DNA of 64,000 bases from Mixta intestinalis (GTDB taxonomy: Bacteria > Pseudomonadota > Gammaproteobacteria > Enterobacterales > Enterobacteriaceae): NCBI RefSeq assembly GCF_009914055.1, contig NZ_CP028271.1, positions 2,852,001 to 2,916,000 of the forward strand. Direction: 5' to 3'. The notes under the pieces were generated by a model that was not told the DNA's origin, did no database searches, and saw only the letters and a list, made by a program, of their open reading frames with translations. Below, one piece after another: positions 8,512-16,804 of the stretch. The stretch's first letter is position 1, and each line of letters begins with the position of its first letter. Both the position numbers and the translations under genes were made by a program.

Positions 8512-9675
8512 TTACTGTTTAGCGCGCTCTTCCAGCATAGCAACTGCCGGCAGTTTTTTGCCTTCGACGAATTCCAGGAATGCGCCGCCGCCGGTAGAGA
8601 TATAAGAAATTTTATCTTCAATGCCGAACAGATCGATCGCTGCCAGCGTATCGCCGCCGCCTGCTACAGAGAACGCTTCGCTATCAGCGATGGCGTTAGC
8701 GATGATTTCGGTGCCTTTACGGAAGTTCGGGAACTCGAACACGCCTACCGGGCCGTTCCACAGGATGGTTTTCGCTTCTTTCAGCAATTTCGCCATCGCC
8801 TGCGCCGTTTCGTCACCGAAGTCCATAATCTCTTCGTTATCGGCGACTTCGTTAACCTTTTTCACCGTAGCGACAGCAGTTTCAGAAAATTCCGTGCCAA
8901 CGCGGGAGTCGGTCGGTACCGGAATACCAAACTGATCGCGCAGACCTTTCGCTGCTTCAACGAAGTCAGGTTCGTAAAGAGATTTACCTACGTTGTTGTC
9001 GATAGCAACGAAGGTGTTAGCGATACCGCCACCAACGATTACGGTGTCAGCAATTTTCACCAGTGAGTTAAGCACGTCGAACTTGGTGGAAACTTTAGAA
9101 CCGCCAACGACCGCCACCAGCGGGCGAGCCGGGTTGTTCATTACTTTACCCAGCGCTTCCAGCTCGGCGGAAAGCAGCGGACCAGCACAGGCGATCGGGG
9201 CAAATTTACCCACGCCGTGAGTAGAAGCCTGCGCACGGTGTGCGGTGCCGAAGGCGTCCATCACAAAGACATCACACAGTGCAGCATATTTTTTAGAGAG
9301 GGTTTCGTCGTCTTTCTTTTCGCCCTTGTTGAAACGGACATTTTCCAGCACAACCAGTTCGCCAGCGCCCACTTCCACGCCGTCGAGATAATCTTTCGCC
9401 AGCGTTACGCTGGTGCCATTCAGTTTTTCTTTCAGGTAATTAACTACCGGCAGCAGCGAAAATTCTTCGTTATATTCGCCTTCGGTCGGACGTCCCAGGT
9501 GTGACGTCACCATCACTTTAGCACCCTGTTTCAGGGCAGCTTCGATGGTCGGCAGTGAAGCGCGGATACGCGCATCTGACGTCACTTTCCCTTCTTTTAC
9601 CGGCACGTTGAGATCGGCGCGGATCAGAACGCGTTTACCAGCAAGATCCAGATCGGTCATCTTAATTACAGACAT
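8512..9675 (-). CDS. pgk: Phosphoglycerate kinase
   Basis: Transfers the acyl phosphate of 1,3-bisphosphoglycerate to ADP in glycolysis. The 387-aa product shows the substrate-binding RADLNVPVKEG near residues 19-29, the SHLGRP motif near 61, and the C-terminal nucleotide loop SVAGGGDTLAA. Length equals the E. coli enzyme as I recall it. Sits between epd and fbaA in the conserved operon, 50 bases downstream of epd. Confidence 0.98.
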   Translation of the reverse strand: MSVIKMTDLDLAGKRVLIRADLNVPVKEGKVTSDARIRASLPTIEAALKQGAKVMVTSHLGRPTEGEYNEEFSLLPVVNYLKEKLNGTSVTLAKDYLDGVEVGAGELVVLENVRFNKGEKKDDETLSKKYAALCDVFVMDAFGTAHRAQASTHGVGKFAPIACAGPLLSAELEALGKVMNNPARPLVAVVGGSKVSTKFDVLNSLVKIADTVIVGGGIANTFVAIDNNVGKSLYEPDFVEAAKGLRDQFGIPVPTDSRVGTEFSETAVATVKKVNEVADNEEIMDFGDETAQAMAKLLKEAKTILWNGPVGVFEFPNFRKGTEIIANAIADSEAFSVAGGGDTLAAIDLFGIEDKISYISTGGGAFLEFVEGKKLPAVAMLEERAKQ

Positions 9676-9725
9676 GGTGAACCCTCTCGTTGATTCTCAT
9701 AAGTTTTGTCAGACGCATCCGCGTC

Positions 9726-10745
9726 TTACCTGAAACCGCATGCGGCCATCGCCAGGGATGTATCAAGCATCCGGTTAGCGAAGCCCCACTCGTTGTCACA
9801 CCAGACTAAAGTCTTAATCAGGTGGTGACCGCTGACCCGCGTTTGCGTGCCGTCCACTATGGCACTATGCGGATCGTGATTAAAATCGATCGAGACTAAC
9901 GGTATTTCCGTATAGTCAACTATACCACTAAAAGCCCCTACTGAGGCATTTTGCAGCACGGCGTTCACCTCACTGGCCGTTACTGCTGCACGCACGCTGA
10001 CGCTCAAATCCATCGCCGTCACGTTAATCGTTGGCACGCGTACGGCGATCGCTTCGAAGCGATCGGCAAACTGCGGCAGAATACGTCCAATGCCCGCTGA
10101 CAGCCGCGTATCTACTGGAATAATAGACTGGCTGGCGGCGCGCGTACGGCGCAGATCGCTGTGATAAGCGTCAATAACCTGCTGATCGTGCATCGCGGAG
10201 TGGATGGTGGTAATGGCACCGGATTCAATGCCAAACGCGTCATCCAGCAGCTTGATAATCGGAATAATACAGTTTGTGGTGCAGGAGGCGTTGGAAACAA
10301 TGCGATCGGTCTGCTTAAGCGCTCTCTCGTTCACACCGAAGACGATGGTTGCATCAAGATCGCTGCCGCCAGGATGAGAAAACAGCACTTTTTTCGCTCC
10401 CGCCTGTAGGTGCGCTTCGCCATCTGCCCGATTACCCCACAGGCCGGTACAGTCGAGCACCACGTCGACATTTAGCTCCCGCCACGGCAAATCGGCGATA
10501 TTTTTCTGATGCAGCAAACGAATTGTATCTTCGCCCACCCACATCAGATCGCGCTCCTGACGCACCTCCCAGGCAAAACGACCGTGGCTGGTGTCATATT
10601 TCAACAAGTGTGCCATACCAGCGGACTCCGCCAGCTCGTTAATGGCGACGACGTTCATTTCTGCCCGACGCCCGGTTTCATACAGCGCACGCAATACGCT
10701 GCGTCCAATGCGTCCAAAGCCGTTAATCGCTACGCGAAGGGCCAT
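9726..10745 (-). CDS. epd: D-erythrose-4-phosphate dehydrogenase
   Basis: GapA paralogue that oxidises erythrose 4-phosphate to 4-phosphoerythronate, feeding pyridoxal phosphate synthesis. The 339-aa protein has the NAD-binding INGFGRIGRSVLRAL motif at residues 7-21 and the catalytic SNASCTTNC near residues 151-159. First gene of epd-pgk-fbaA. A Cra site and a CRP-like site upstream agree with the known catabolite control of this operon in E. coli. Confidence 0.96.
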   Translation of the reverse strand: MALRVAINGFGRIGRSVLRALYETGRRAEMNVVAINELAESAGMAHLLKYDTSHGRFAWEVRQERDLMWVGEDTIRLLHQKNIADLPWRELNVDVVLDCTGLWGNRADGEAHLQAGAKKVLFSHPGGSDLDATIVFGVNERALKQTDRIVSNASCTTNCIIPIIKLLDDAFGIESGAITTIHSAMHDQQVIDAYHSDLRRTRAASQSIIPVDTRLSAGIGRILPQFADRFEAIAVRVPTINVTAMDLSVSVRAAVTASEVNAVLQNASVGAFSGIVDYTEIPLVSIDFNHDPHSAIVDGTQTRVSGHHLIKTLVWCDNEWGFANRMLDTSLAMAACGFR

Positions 10746-10805
10746 AATTCTCCTGCGTCACAACCTGATAAAAACGTGCCAATAGCCTGAGCCAGCCGCT
10801 TCGAT

Positions 10806-10842
10806 TTGTACAGAGGAAAAAATCTGTGATTGCGCTGTACAA
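10806..10842. repeat. Inverted repeat upstream of epd
   Basis: TTGTACAG (10806-10813) and CTGTACAA (10835-10842) are perfect reverse complements 21 bases apart, 60-100 bases upstream of the epd ATG. They could fold in the epd leader or bind a dimeric regulator; nothing further supports either. Confidence 0.4.
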
Positions 10843-10863
10843 GTGAAGAGGTAATCGTTTTAC

Positions 10864-10875
10864 TGAAACGCTTCA
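10864..10875. promoter_or_regulatory. Cra (FruR) operator
   Basis: TGAAACGCTTCA matches the Cra consensus TGAAWCGNTTCA (consensus from memory). It lies about 120 bases upstream of epd, and epd-pgk-fbaA is a known Cra target in E. coli. Confidence 0.7.
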
Positions 10876-10935
10876 GCCAGAATATTCGTTACAAGGAATA
10901 ATTAAAATGACAGCGATCAACCCTTAAAACAAAAT

Positions 10936-10951
10936 TCTGACATAGATCACA
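10936..10951. promoter_or_regulatory. CRP-like site
   Basis: TCTGA-N6-TCACA, flanked by AAAAT and ATTTT, resembles the CRP consensus TGTGA-N6-TCACA with one mismatch in the left arm. It may serve epd (minus strand) or the bactofilin gene (plus strand). Confidence 0.5.
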
Positions 10952-11203
10952 ATTTTGCATAAAATTTGGTACTGTCGGCACAGTTGCAGACTTCCGTCAT
11001 AGTAAGGTAATTTGCCTTTATGGTTTCTTTTTATCTTTAGTCCGCAGCGTAGGATGAAAAACGCTGCACTATTTCGCAGGTAACGCGGGACTATCTGGTA
11101 AAACCGGGCACCCGAAACCTGAGAGCGAAGGTTATCTGTAGGTAAAAGAGAAACACCTGGACGGCTTGGTATTGACCTTTCCTGGTTCTTTTAAAAGGAC
11201 GTT
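10952..11203 (+). other. Leader region of the bactofilin gene, possibly structured
   Basis: This gene-free stretch precedes the bactofilin start. GCAGCG (11044-11049) can pair with CGCTGC (11062-11067). Just after, CGGG and CCCG can enclose CTGGT-AAA-ACCGG, and purine-rich GGTAAAAGAG follows before the SD AAAGGACG at 11192. Such consecutive hairpins suggest a folded mRNA leader. I compared it from memory with c-di-GMP and other common riboswitch cores and saw no match. Confidence 0.35.
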
Positions 11204-11929
11204 ATGAACTATAACCTGCTTTGGGGCATCTGGTTGTCCTGGGCTGTGGCGCTGCTGGCCTATTGCCTTGAATGGGCAAATGCGTGGGAGCTATTAACCT
11301 GGCTGGTAATAATAGCGCTAACGGTTATTGCCTTTTTCATTACTTTATTTTTTATTCGCACTCTGAAATCAGACAAAGGACTGACTATGTTTAAACGAAA
11401 AGATAATTTCCCGGAAAATAATTATGAACCTGAAAAACCGGAAAGCATTATTTATCCGGAACCACCGCCAGCCCCTACGAATAAAGAGTCGGTGTCAGCA
11501 GCAATAGTGGTTGATCGCGAGGCCACCATAATACCTTCGAGCTGTCATATTAACGGTGAAATTAAAGCCTCCGGCGATATGAAAATTAATGGCTCTATCG
11601 ACGGTAAGATTATGGCGGAAAAAACGGTATACGTACTGGGACAAGGTACCGTAGAGGGCGAAATCTATGCCGCTAAAGTGGTCGTAGACGGCAAGGTTAA
11701 AGGTCTGTGCGCCAGCGCCATTGTAGAAATTAATGCTAATGGCCTGATGGATGGCACAATTGAAAGTGACGATCTTTCAATTAATAAAAACGGTCGCTTT
11801 TATGGGGTATCAAAACCGGGAGGGGCTAAAAAAGAGATGTCGGAGAATAAAAGCGCTAACAAAGAGAGCGGCGTAGAAAAATTAACCATGATTCAGCAGG
11901 TGTTAGATAACGTGCAGGAAAAATTATAA
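11204..11929 (+). CDS. Membrane-anchored bactofilin (CcmA-like), two possible starts
   Basis: Bactofilins form cytoskeletal filaments from a beta-helix domain and influence cell shape, wall synthesis or motility. The 241-aa product has two hydrophobic helices (about residues 5-23 and 30-52), a charged linker with FKRKDNFPENN, a proline-rich spacer (PEPPPAP), then the polymer-forming bactofilin/DUF583 domain (about 98-200, with repeating IxGxIxG pattern: INGEIKASGDMKINGSIDGKI). A charged tail ends in an amphipathic helix. The first ATG has AAAAGGACGTT upstream. A second in-frame ATG at 11387 (Met62) has AAAGGA six bases upstream and would give a soluble 180-aa form. I do not recall a bactofilin between epd and tktA in E. 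coli. A similar protein, CcmA of Proteus mirabilis, affects shape and swarming. Confidence 0.88.
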   Translation: MNYNLLWGIWLSWAVALLAYCLEWANAWELLTWLVIIALTVIAFFITLFFIRTLKSDKGLTMFKRKDNFPENNYEPEKPESIIYPEPPPAPTNKESVSAAIVVDREATIIPSSCHINGEIKASGDMKINGSIDGKIMAEKTVYVLGQGTVEGEIYAAKVVVDGKVKGLCASAIVEINANGLMDGTIESDDLSINKNGRFYGVSKPGGAKKEMSENKSANKESGVEKLTMIQQVLDNVQEKL

Positions 11930-12041
11930 TTCTGAGTAATTAGCTATCCCGCCAGGATATTAATTCACATCGTATTAGTTAATAAATACGCTGATGATGG
12001 TGCCTGCCATAAATAACAGGCAGGACGCCATTAACGGATCA

Positions 12042-12070
12042 GGGATTCGTCGGTAGCCCCGACGAATCCC
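12042..12070. terminator. Hairpin downstream of tktA
   Basis: GGGATTCGTCGG and CCGACGAATCCC form a perfect twelve-pair stem with loop TAGCC, eight bases past the tktA stop. There is no clear T run on either side, so termination may need Rho or the hairpin may mainly protect the 3' end. Confidence 0.5.
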
Positions 12071-12077
12071 ATGCCAT

Positions 12078-14069
12078 TTACAGAATAGCTTTCGCTTTAG
12101 CTACCACGTTATCCACGGTAAAACCAAACTGTTTAAACAACTGATCGGCAGGTGCTGATTCACCAAAGGTAGTCATGCCGATAATCGCACCGTTCAGGCC
12201 GGTATATTTGTACCAGTAATCGGCAATACCCGCCTCGATTGCTACGCGCGCGCTGACCGCTTTCGGCAGCACCGCTTCACGGTAAGCTTCATCCTGTTTG
12301 TCAAACACATCGGTTGACGGCATGGAAACCACGCGAACGCGATAGCCTTCCGCACTCAGGCGTTCGCAGGCGGCTACCGCCAGCTCAACTTCAGAGCCGG
12401 TAGCGATCAGGATCAGCTGCGGCTGGCCTGCACAATCTTTCAGCACGTAGGCGCCGCGTGCGACGTTTGCTAACTGCTCTGCGGTACGCGGCTGCTGTTC
12501 AAGATTCTGACGGGAGAAGATCAGGGCAGTCGGGCCATCTTTACGCTCAATAGCGTATTTCCAGGCAACGGCTGACTCAACCTGATCGCACGGACGCCAG
12601 GTGCTCATGTTCGGCGTAACGCGCAGGCTGGCCATTTGCTCAACGGGCTGATGCGTTGGGCCATCTTCACCCAGGCCGATAGAGTCATGGGTATAGACCA
12701 TGACCTGGCGCACTTTCATCAGCGCCGCCATACGCACCGCGTTACGCGCATATTCTACAAACATCAGGAAGGTTGCGGTGTAAGGCAGGAAACCGCCGTG
12801 CAGCGCGATACCGTTGGCGATAGCGGTCATACCGAATTCGCGTACGCCGTAGTGAATGTAGTTACCTGCTGCGTCCTGATTGATACCTTTTGAACCGGAC
12901 CACATGGTCAGGTTGCTCGGTGCCAGATCGGCGGAACCGCCGAGGTATTCCGGCAGCAGCTTGCCAAAGGCTTCGATAGCGTTCTGCGACGCTTTGCGGC
13001 TGGCAATTTTTTGCGGGTTAGCCTGTAACTGTTCGATAAATTTCTGTGACTCTTCCTGCCAGTTTGCCGGCAGTTCATTGCTCATGCGGCGGGTGAATTC
13101 AGCCGCCAGCTCCGGGAAAGCCTGAGCATATGCGTTAAATTTCTCCTGCCATGCAGCTTCTTTTACCTTACCCGCTTCTTTCGCATCCCACTCGGCGTAA
13201 ATTTCCTGCGGAATAACGAACGGCGCATATTCCCAGCCCAGCTGTTTGCGGGTCAGAGCCACTTCATCTTCACCCAGCGGTGCGCCGTGTGAATCGTGCG
13301 TACCGGCCTTATTCGGTGAGCCAAAGCCGATAACCGTTTTGCACATCAGCAGAGAAGGCTTATCGGTGACCGCTTTCGCTTCTTCAATCGCTTTCTTAAT
13401 GGCCTGCGCATCGTGACCGTCTACGCCGCGCACCACGTGCCAGCCGTAGGCTTCAAAGCGCGCGCCGGTATCATCGCTGAACCACTCTTCTACATGACCA
13501 TCAATGGAGATGCCGTTGTCATCGTAAAACGCCATCAGCTTGCCAAGCTTCAGCGTACCGGCGAGCGAGCACACTTCATGAGAGATGCCTTCCATCATGC
13601 AGCCGTCGCCCATAAAGACATAAGTATGGTGATCGACGATGTCATGACCCGGACGGTTAAACTGCGCGGCCAGCGTACGCTCAGCAATCGCCATACCTAC
13701 CGCATTAGCAATACCCTGCCCCAGCGGGCCGGTAGTGGTTTCCACGCCCGCGGTATAGCCATATTCCGGGTGGCCCGGCGTTTTGGAGTGCAGCTGACGG
13801 AAGTTTTGCAGTTCGGACATTGGCAGATCGTAGCCGGTGAGGTGCAGCAGGCTATAGATCAGCATAGAACCGTGGCCGTTGGAGAGGACGAAGCGATCGC
13901 GATCGGCCCACAGAGGGTTGGACGGATTATGGTTCATATAATCACGCCACAGTACTTCAGCGATATCCGCCATACCCATTGGAGCGCCCGGATGACCAGA
14001 TTTCGCTTTCTGCACAGCATCCATACTCAAAGCGCGAATAGCGTTGGCAAGCTCTTTACGAGAAGACAT
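12078..14069 (-). CDS. tktA: Transketolase
   Basis: ThDP-dependent transfer of two-carbon units among sugar phosphates in the pentose phosphate pathway. The 663-aa protein has the length of E. coli TktA. Visible motifs: SGHPGAPMGMADIAEVLW near residues 24-41, the ThDP-binding GDGCMMEG near 154-161, and THDSIGLGEDGPTHQP near 458-473 in the pyrimidine domain. Divergent from loiP; the 287-base gap between them holds no gene I can support. Confidence 0.98.
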   Translation of the reverse strand: MSSRKELANAIRALSMDAVQKAKSGHPGAPMGMADIAEVLWRDYMNHNPSNPLWADRDRFVLSNGHGSMLIYSLLHLTGYDLPMSELQNFRQLHSKTPGHPEYGYTAGVETTTGPLGQGIANAVGMAIAERTLAAQFNRPGHDIVDHHTYVFMGDGCMMEGISHEVCSLAGTLKLGKLMAFYDDNGISIDGHVEEWFSDDTGARFEAYGWHVVRGVDGHDAQAIKKAIEEAKAVTDKPSLLMCKTVIGFGSPNKAGTHDSHGAPLGEDEVALTRKQLGWEYAPFVIPQEIYAEWDAKEAGKVKEAAWQEKFNAYAQAFPELAAEFTRRMSNELPANWQEESQKFIEQLQANPQKIASRKASQNAIEAFGKLLPEYLGGSADLAPSNLTMWSGSKGINQDAAGNYIHYGVREFGMTAIANGIALHGGFLPYTATFLMFVEYARNAVRMAALMKVRQVMVYTHDSIGLGEDGPTHQPVEQMASLRVTPNMSTWRPCDQVESAVAWKYAIERKDGPTALIFSRQNLEQQPRTAEQLANVARGAYVLKDCAGQPQLILIATGSEVELAVAACERLSAEGYRVRVVSMPSTDVFDKQDEAYREAVLPKAVSARVAIEAGIADYWYKYTGLNGAIIGMTTFGESAPADQLFKQFGFTVDNVVAKAKAIL

Positions 14070-14356
14070 GTTTTACTCCAGGTCGGATTATGATGCTTCG
14101 CCGTCCTTAACCTATTGTAATGAATGAGTTATCAGGCAAAGCCAAAGGAAAGTCGCCGAACAATGTACATGAAAAGCGGGGTAAAAGTACATGGTGTAAA
14201 CAGCAAAATATCGGCGGATAACGGGGCATTATCCCTTGTCCTCTGGGCTTTATTTACCGAAAGCGTTATAAAGGGTGCGACTGAAAAAATCGCCTCGTGT
14301 ATTTTTATCAGACGTCTGTTTTTACTGCCCTGTTACTGTTAAAGGATAAGAAAGGA

Positions 14357-15109
14357 ATGAAAATCCGAGCTTGTTTTGTCGCGCTTTCCGTCGCGACGTT
14401 ACTTTCCGGCTGCCAGAATTTTGACAGCGCAGCGCTGATGCAGTCTGGCGCACAGGCTTTCCAGGCCGCAACGCTAAGCGATGAACAGGTAAAAGCCCTG
14501 AGCGAGCAATCCTGTCAGAAAATGGATAGCGAAGCGCAGATCGCCCAGGCCGGTAGCAAATATCAGCAGCGCCTGGATAAAATCGCCGCGGCGCTGGGCA
14601 ACAACATCAACGGCACGCCAGCCAACTACAAGGTTTACGTCACTAAAGATGTTAACGCCTGGGCGATGGCGAACGGCTGCATCCGCGTTTACAGCGGCCT
14701 GATGGATATGATGAGCGATAATGAAGTTGAAGCGGTGCTGGGCCATGAAATGGGCCACGTCGCGCTGGGCCACTCGCGTAAGGCGATGCAGCTGGCTTAC
14801 GCCACTACCGCTGCACGCACCGCTGCGGCCTCAGCGGGCGGTATTGCCGCAACGTTATCGCAGTCCCAGCTGGGCGATCTCGGCGAAAAGCTGATCAACG
14901 CACAGTTCTCTCAGACACAAGAGTCACAGGCGGATGACTATTCATACGATCTGCTGAAAAAACGCAACATCGATCCGAACGGTCTGGTCACCAGCTTCGA
15001 AAAGCTGGCAAAGCTGGAAGGCAGCCAACAGAGCAGCATGTTTGATTCGCACCCGTCATCAGAATCACGTGCCGAACACATTAAAGCGCGCATTGCCGCC
15101 GATAAATAA
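14357..15109 (+). CDS. loiP: M48-family metalloprotease lipoprotein LoiP
   Basis: Outer-membrane-associated zinc protease (YggG), induced by low osmolarity and partner of BepA-type proteases in E. coli. The 250-aa product begins with a lipoprotein signal ending in the lipobox LLSGC (Cys near residue 19). The HEMGH zinc motif lies near residues 131-135 in GHEMGHVALGHSR, and the third-ligand helix is near SQADDYSYDLL. I chose 14357 because AAAGGA sits directly upstream and the signal peptide begins there; the longer frame lacks an SD. Confidence 0.93.
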   Translation: MKIRACFVALSVATLLSGCQNFDSAALMQSGAQAFQAATLSDEQVKALSEQSCQKMDSEAQIAQAGSKYQQRLDKIAAALGNNINGTPANYKVYVTKDVNAWAMANGCIRVYSGLMDMMSDNEVEAVLGHEMGHVALGHSRKAMQLAYATTAARTAAASAGGIAATLSQSQLGDLGEKLINAQFSQTQESQADDYSYDLLKKRNIDPNGLVTSFEKLAKLEGSQQSSMFDSHPSSESRAEHIKARIAADK

Positions 15110-15116
15110 ACTTACC

Positions 15117-15143
15117 GGGAGGCTACGCGCCTCCCTGCTTTTT
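15117..15143 (+). terminator. loiP terminator
   Basis: GGGAGGC and GCCTCCC form a seven-pair stem with loop TACGC, followed by TGCTTTTTG on the plus strand. On the minus strand it lies just past the last gene of the catabolic operon, but with a weaker T tract. Confidence 0.8.
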
Positions 15144-15148
15144 GCGCA

Positions 15149-16789
15149 TCAGTACAGCGTTTTTTGCGGCGGCCCGGCAAAACGCAACGCGCCGATCTTA
15201 TCCATACGGATTTCCACTACCGATGGCCCGGATGTCGCCAGAGCCTCGGTCATCACCGCCTGAAACGCTGCCGCTTCCTCTACCCGCCACGCCTGTAGAC
15301 CCACCGCTTGTGCCAGCTGGGTAAAATCGGGCGTATGCAGTTCGTTATAATACTGTCGGCCACCAAAATATTTATCCTGGATGCCGCGCATCACACCATA
15401 GCCGCCATCATTCATCACCAGCAGCGTCACGTTAGCCTGCTCCTGCGCCAGCGTCGCCAGCTCGCCGAGGTTAAGGCTCAGGCCACCATCGCCCACCAGT
15501 CCTACCACCTTCCGCTGCGGGTTAGCAACGGCGGTGCCGATAGCCATCGGCAGCCCCATGCCAATCGCTCCCGCCAGCGAATGAATATTCAACAGCGGGC
15601 CGCTGGCACGGAACAAGCGGCTACCCCACAGGCTGCCCGACACGGTAATATCACGCACCAGAATGCCATCCGCCGGTAGCGCCCGATCGATGGCATCGCT
15701 AAGCTGCGCGTAGACGCCACACTGTTCGCGCAGCCCCTGCTCCGCCTGCACCACCGCCTGCTGCACCTGAGCATCCCAGCGCGTATCGCCCCATTCTCGC
15801 CCCTGCACTTTTTCCGCCAGCGCGCCCAACAGCACCGCACAATCGGCAATCAGCGTTTCGTCCATCAAATAGTTGCGGCTCGCCGCCGCCGCATCGATAT
15901 CAATCTGAATACGCGGCGTCGGTAACCCCAATGTCCAGGAACGGGTTTCGTTGCTGCGCAGGCGCGATCCCGCCACCAGCGTCAGATCGCAACGGGCGAT
16001 CAGCGCCTCTGTCGAGGGGGAGTTATGAAAGGCTCGCAGGCTGGCGGGATGCGTATCCGGCAGAATACCGCGTCCGTGGGTGCTGGAGATCACCGTCATC
16101 CCCGCATCAGCCAGCTTCTTCACCGCGTCTGCTGCCTTCAGCGCACCGCCACCCAGCCACAACAGCGGCTGCTTTGCCGCTTTTAGCTGACGCCACAGCG
16201 CGTCCACCTTCGCCGCATCCGGCGTCATACCCGACAGCGGCGCTACCGGTGTGGTAACCAGCGCGGCTGGAATCAGGCTGCTCTGAATATCGATCGGGAT
16301 CTCAACGGAAACCGGGCCGCAGGGCGGCGTCTGCGCCTCCTGAATCGCTTTATGCAGGATCGCTACCGCCTGGTTGGCGCTGCTGACGCGCCAGGCGCGT
16401 TTCGAGGCAGCCTTCAGAAAGCTCAGCTGATCGCGGGTTTCATGGATAAAGCCGGTATCAGCATCCAGCCAGGCTTTTTCCACTTGGCCGGTCAAATGCA
16501 GCAGCGGCGTGCTTGCGTTCATCGCCTCCACCAGCGCGCCCACCGCGTTACCCGCTCCGGCACCGGTGCTGGTCAGCGCCACGCCGAGGCCGGAAAAACG
16601 CCCATGCGCGTCTGCCATTGTCACCGCGCCCGCCTCGCCGCGAGCCGGAACAAAGCGGATCTGTTCGCGCTGGCCGATGGCATCAGCGATCGGCAGGTTG
16701 TGGATAGAAATCACGCCATACAGGGCACCAACCTGATACTGCTCAAGGGTTCTGGCGATGGCTTCGCCCACGGTAATCATCTCGCTCAT
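15149..16789 (-). CDS. ThDP-dependent enzyme, 2-oxo-acid decarboxylase/acetolactate-synthase-like
   Basis: A 546-aa member of the POX/ALS family of ThDP enzymes. The N-terminal pyrimidine domain carries the catalytic Glu52 in ARGEAGAV. The C-terminal domain has GDGG at 433-436 and Asn460 about 25 residues on, which bind the Mg-diphosphate. Family members decarboxylate 2-oxo acids (benzoylformate, 5-guanidino-2-oxopentanoate, phenylpyruvate) or condense them. Next to an aldehyde dehydrogenase (gap 15 bases) the simplest reading is 2-oxo acid to aldehyde to acid. It is the last gene of the operon. The substrate cannot be told from sequence, and a carboligase cannot be excluded. Confidence 0.8.
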   Translation of the reverse strand: MSEMITVGEAIARTLEQYQVGALYGVISIHNLPIADAIGQREQIRFVPARGEAGAVTMADAHGRFSGLGVALTSTGAGAGNAVGALVEAMNASTPLLHLTGQVEKAWLDADTGFIHETRDQLSFLKAASKRAWRVSSANQAVAILHKAIQEAQTPPCGPVSVEIPIDIQSSLIPAALVTTPVAPLSGMTPDAAKVDALWRQLKAAKQPLLWLGGGALKAADAVKKLADAGMTVISSTHGRGILPDTHPASLRAFHNSPSTEALIARCDLTLVAGSRLRSNETRSWTLGLPTPRIQIDIDAAAASRNYLMDETLIADCAVLLGALAEKVQGREWGDTRWDAQVQQAVVQAEQGLREQCGVYAQLSDAIDRALPADGILVRDITVSGSLWGSRLFRASGPLLNIHSLAGAIGMGLPMAIGTAVANPQRKVVGLVGDGGLSLNLGELATLAQEQANVTLLVMNDGGYGVMRGIQDKYFGGRQYYNELHTPDFTQLAQAVGLQAWRVEEAAAFQAVMTEALATSGPSVVEIRMDKIGALRFAGPPQKTLY

Positions 16790-16804
16790 TGCACACCTTT
16801 CCTG

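Noticed and set aside
11041..11203. Cyclic-di-GMP (GEMM) or other known riboswitch before the bactofilin gene
   Set aside because: The conserved core segments of the GEMM fold are not present in the right order; kept only as an undefined leader.
14124..14342. Short 72-codon gene between tktA and loiP
   Set aside because: No Shine-Dalgarno, no recognisable composition, and it runs into the loiP leader; probably chance.
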